Assembly: GCA_964343075.1 (NCBI GenBank)
Contig: CAYFGT010000001.1
Span: 62,001 to 126,000, forward strand
DNA: 64,000 bases
Direction of reading: 5' to 3'
DNA from: UBA2588 sp964343075
GTDB lineage: Bacteria; Chloroflexota; Dehalococcoidia; Lucifugimonadales; UBA3495
Shown: piece by piece, positions 62,433 to 64,000 of the stretch
Position numbering within the stretch: the stretch's first letter is position 1
Layout: each line of letters begins with the position of its first letter
The notes under the pieces: generated by a model
What the model was told of the DNA's origin: nothing
Databases searched by the model: none
The model's input: only the letters and a program-made list of their open reading frames with translations
Program-made: the position numbers and the translations under genes

Positions 62433-63259
62433 TTCGAACGGTATTTAGGGTAAGACCCAAATACCGTTAACTTATCTACCAGCGATTCAATTTTTGTAAA
62501 GCAATTGGATATTACAGGTTCTTTCCGATGCCCCACACAGTCTATAAGAAAATGATATCGACCTAAAACCTCTTTAGTTGGCCTAGATTCGATTTTAGTC
62601 AAATTAATTGAATTAATTGCAAAAATTCCTAATACTTCATACAAACTACCTGGACGATCTTCTTTAAAAGAAATACATATCGAAGTTTTATCATCTCCAG
62701 TAGCTTCATGATCTGAATGGTCCAATATTATAAATCTAGTTTCGTTATTCTCTTGGTCTTGTATCCGGGAGTCAATGATATGGCCATTATATATGTCTGC
62801 TGTTCGTTTTGGCCCAATAGCTGCACTAGGTTTTTGGTCGCTTAGCATAGTGGTAACTGCGGTCGCATTACTTAATGACGCGATTTGTTCTGCATCAGGA
62901 AATCTGGATTGCAAATAGTTTTTGCACTGTCCTAATGACTGAGGGTGAGAATATATAAATTCTATTTCTTCGGGCTCAGTTGTTGGTTTGGTAATTAAAT
63001 AGTGATTAATTGGCAGTATTACTTCCCCTGTTACACGTAATTCAGGGTTATTTATGAGTAAGTCTTGCGAGTACGTAACAGGCCCTTCTAAACTATTTTC
63101 AATTGGGATGATACCGATAGTTTCCGCATTATTTAGCACCGCCTGTACTACCCGCGCTATAGTGGATTCTGCAACTCTTGCTAAAGAAGAATCGTATAAA
63201 ATTGCGGCTTCTTCAGTAAATGTTCCTTCAGGACCAAGATACGCAAATGACTTGCCCAT
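62429..63259 (-). CDS. pheA: Prephenate dehydratase
   Basis: PheA converts prephenate to phenylpyruvate in phenylalanine synthesis. The 276-residue protein has FAYLGPEGTFTEEAA, ENSLEGPVTYSQDLL, NATAVTTML, GPKRTADIYN and NETRFIIL, then an ACT regulatory domain (SFKEDRPGSLYEVLGIFA) with ESRPTKEVLGRYHFL, the region that binds phenylalanine in the family. It is a monofunctional enzyme without a chorismate-mutase part. The start overlaps the trkA stop by one base (TAATG). Confidence 0.95.
   Translation of the reverse strand: MGKSFAYLGPEGTFTEEAAILYDSSLARVAESTIARVVQAVLNNAETIGIIPIENSLEGPVTYSQDLLINNPELRVTGEVILPINHYLITKPTTEPEEIEFIYSHPQSLGQCKNYLQSRFPDAEQIASLSNATAVTTMLSDQKPSAAIGPKRTADIYNGHIIDSRIQDQENNETRFIILDHSDHEATGDDKTSICISFKEDRPGSLYEVLGIFAINSINLTKIESRPTKEVLGRYHFLIDCVGHRKEPVISNCFTKIESLVDKLTVFGSYPKYRSN
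62437..62468. terminator. Long inverted repeat at the tail-to-tail junction, possible bidirectional terminator
   Basis: AACGGTATTTAGGGT (62437-62451) pairs with ACCCAAATACCGTT (62455-62468) through 14 base pairs with a single bulged A and a 3-base loop. It lies immediately after the giant-fusion stop and inside the last codons of pheA. No T-run follows on the plus strand, so it is not a textbook intrinsic terminator, but it could stall transcription or protect the 3' end. Confidence 0.45.
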
Positions 63260-63927
63260 TATACCCCGGTTAATGCATTGTAGATTCTGCTTTCTTCATT
63301 ACTGGGACCAGCAACTATTACTTGGTCTCCAGCTTGCAGTATTAGGTTGTTTGAAGGTCTGATGGTTTGATTTTCTCGTACTACTAGGCATATTAGGCAA
63401 TTTGCTGGCATTTCCAGCCCAGATATTGGGGTGCTGTTCAAAACGACTTGGCTGTCGGACGGAATTGTTATCGAAATTAAATTAGTATTTCCATTATTAA
63501 TAGGTAAGACATGATTGATCATCGTTTCAGATATAGAGTTCTCGAGTTGTTGGAACGTAGAATAGTTTTTGTCTATTATGGTTTTGACACCTATAACATG
63601 AAATAAAGATTCTAGGTTGCTGTTGTTTACTATAGCGACAGTTTGTTGGACGTTGTACAGATCATGCGCTGCTTGGCACACTACCAGATTTGCACCATCA
63701 TCATCGGTAAGAGCGAATATAATATCTGCAGGTCTGTTGATTCCTCCTTTCTCCAGGTGCTCTTTCTGAGTACCGTCACCGTGAATAATCATGCTTCCAA
63801 ATTTATCCCATAGATATTCCGTTTTCTTATAGTCTTTTTCAATAATACATAGTTCATGTCCAGAACTAATTAACGATTCTGCGAGTAAGTGGCTCATTGG
63901 ATTGTAACCTACGATAATTGCGAACAT
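63259..63927 (-). CDS. trkA: TrkA-type potassium-channel regulatory protein (RCK domain)
   Basis: The 222-residue protein has the N-terminal NAD(H)-binding RCK fold beginning MFAIIVGYNPMSHLLAESL and continuing IIEKDYKKTEYL, IIHGDGTQKEHLEKGGI and FALTDDDGANL. A C-terminal TrkA-C domain ends GDQVIVAGPSNE. It regulates Trk/Ktr-type K+ uptake; no channel gene lies in the window. pheA is coupled to its stop. Confidence 0.92.
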   Translation of the reverse strand: MFAIIVGYNPMSHLLAESLISSGHELCIIEKDYKKTEYLWDKFGSMIIHGDGTQKEHLEKGGINRPADIIFALTDDDGANLVVCQAAHDLYNVQQTVAIVNNSNLESLFHVIGVKTIIDKNYSTFQQLENSISETMINHVLPINNGNTNLISITIPSDSQVVLNSTPISGLEMPANCLICLVVRENQTIRPSNNLILQAGDQVIVAGPSNEESRIYNALTGV

Positions 63928-63935
63928 GAGTATCT

Positions 63936-64000
63936 CTAAAACAATCTAGTTTGATTAGTATCAACCGGGATCGGGAACATGGAAGTCAAGGTTTCGGCTA
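63936..64000 (-). CDS. Possible 3' end of an upstream gene, cut by the window
   Basis: On the minus strand a frame enters from the window edge and ends at TAG (63938-63936) with the residues TSMFPIPVDTNQTRLF near the end. It would be the tail of a gene directly upstream of the TrkA-type gene, which in related genomes is often a second TrkA protein. Only about 20 codons are visible, so this is weak. Confidence 0.25.
   Translation of the reverse strand, partial: AETLTSMFPIPVDTNQTRLF

Noticed and set aside
1..64000. Mobile elements, CRISPR arrays, prophage genes or rRNA
   Set aside because: No transposase-, integrase- or phage-like proteins, no regularly spaced direct repeats and no rRNA sequence were seen; gene order and base use look uniform.

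Overview
The window is an AT-rich bacterial chromosome segment (roughly 40% GC judged by eye) with dense, operon-packed housekeeping genes. It carries no insertion sequences, phage genes or CRISPR arrays. Gene content points to a marine Chloroflexota of the SAR202/Dehalococcoidia type. The main clue is a set of very large membrane proteins of the DUF2298 ('YYY') and glycosyltransferase-39 families, which are characteristic of Chloroflexi and Archaea. A flavin-dependent luciferase-like monooxygenase and an FdhA-like NuoG fit the same picture. The assignment is an inference from family knowledge; there is no rRNA here to test it. TGA is an ordinary stop codon (it ends nuoF, mutL, nuoL and others), and GTG and TTG starts are common.

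Layout. 1-2.1 kb (minus): a truncated priA, rplS and tRNA-Val(GAC). 2.1-11.8 kb (plus): a fumarylacetoacetase-family enzyme, acetyl-CoA synthetase, gatB, secG, a SAM hydrolase-type DUF62 protein, pyruvate/acetoin dehydrogenase E1 alpha and beta, an NHL-repeat protein and an LLM flavoenzyme. 11.8-13.1 kb (minus): rpiB and an alpha/beta hydrolase. 13.1-25.4 kb (plus): a HAD protein, a nuoE-nuoF-nuoG/fdhA-like-FNR redox cluster, mutS, a UGA-containing ArsC/Spx gene, a second small HAD protein and mutL, with two unknown 56-residue minus-strand genes between. 25.4-32.8 kb (minus): a UGA-containing DsbA-family gene, rnc, ftsY, a DUF2298 protein, a glycosyltransferase-39 protein and a tiny Tat-signal protein. 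32.9-35.4 kb (plus): a CCA-adding enzyme, a small Cys-rich protein and a zinc-type dehydrogenase. 35.4-39.7 kb (minus): an OGG-type glycosylase, exonuclease-DinG helicase and a PHP phosphoesterase. 39.9-41.2 kb (plus): speD-speE. 41.2-43.7 kb (minus): a thioesterase, trmD and an amidohydrolase. 43.9-62.4 kb (plus): a CinA-like/NadD-like fusion, the 11-subunit nuoABCDHIJKLMN operon, a LOG-like protein, enolase, a SEC-C peptide, GAPDH and a giant glycosyltransferase-DUF2298 fusion. 62.4-64 kb (minus): pheA and a TrkA-type protein.

The most interesting result is two probable selenoproteins that ordinary gene calling would truncate. One is an ArsC/Spx-family protein at 22330-22668 in which UGA stands at the first position of a Cys-x-x-Cys-type motif. 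The other is a DsbA/2-hydroxychromene-isomerase-family protein at 32174-32812 in which UGA stands where the active-site Cys belongs. In both, a strong Shine-Dalgarno and start lie upstream of the UGA, the frame stays open afterwards, and family similarity runs across the UGA. The ArsC-like gene also has a hairpin that fits the bacterial SECIS pattern. No sel genes lie in the window, so the claim depends on the rest of the genome.

Functionally the window combines a split respiratory complex I (membrane and Q modules at 45-55 kb, NADH-module-like proteins at 14-19 kb), central carbon enzymes (acs, E1, eno, gap, rpiB), mismatch and oxidative-damage repair (mutS, mutL, ogg), polyamine synthesis, and envelope glycosyltransferase-type proteins present in both split and fused forms.
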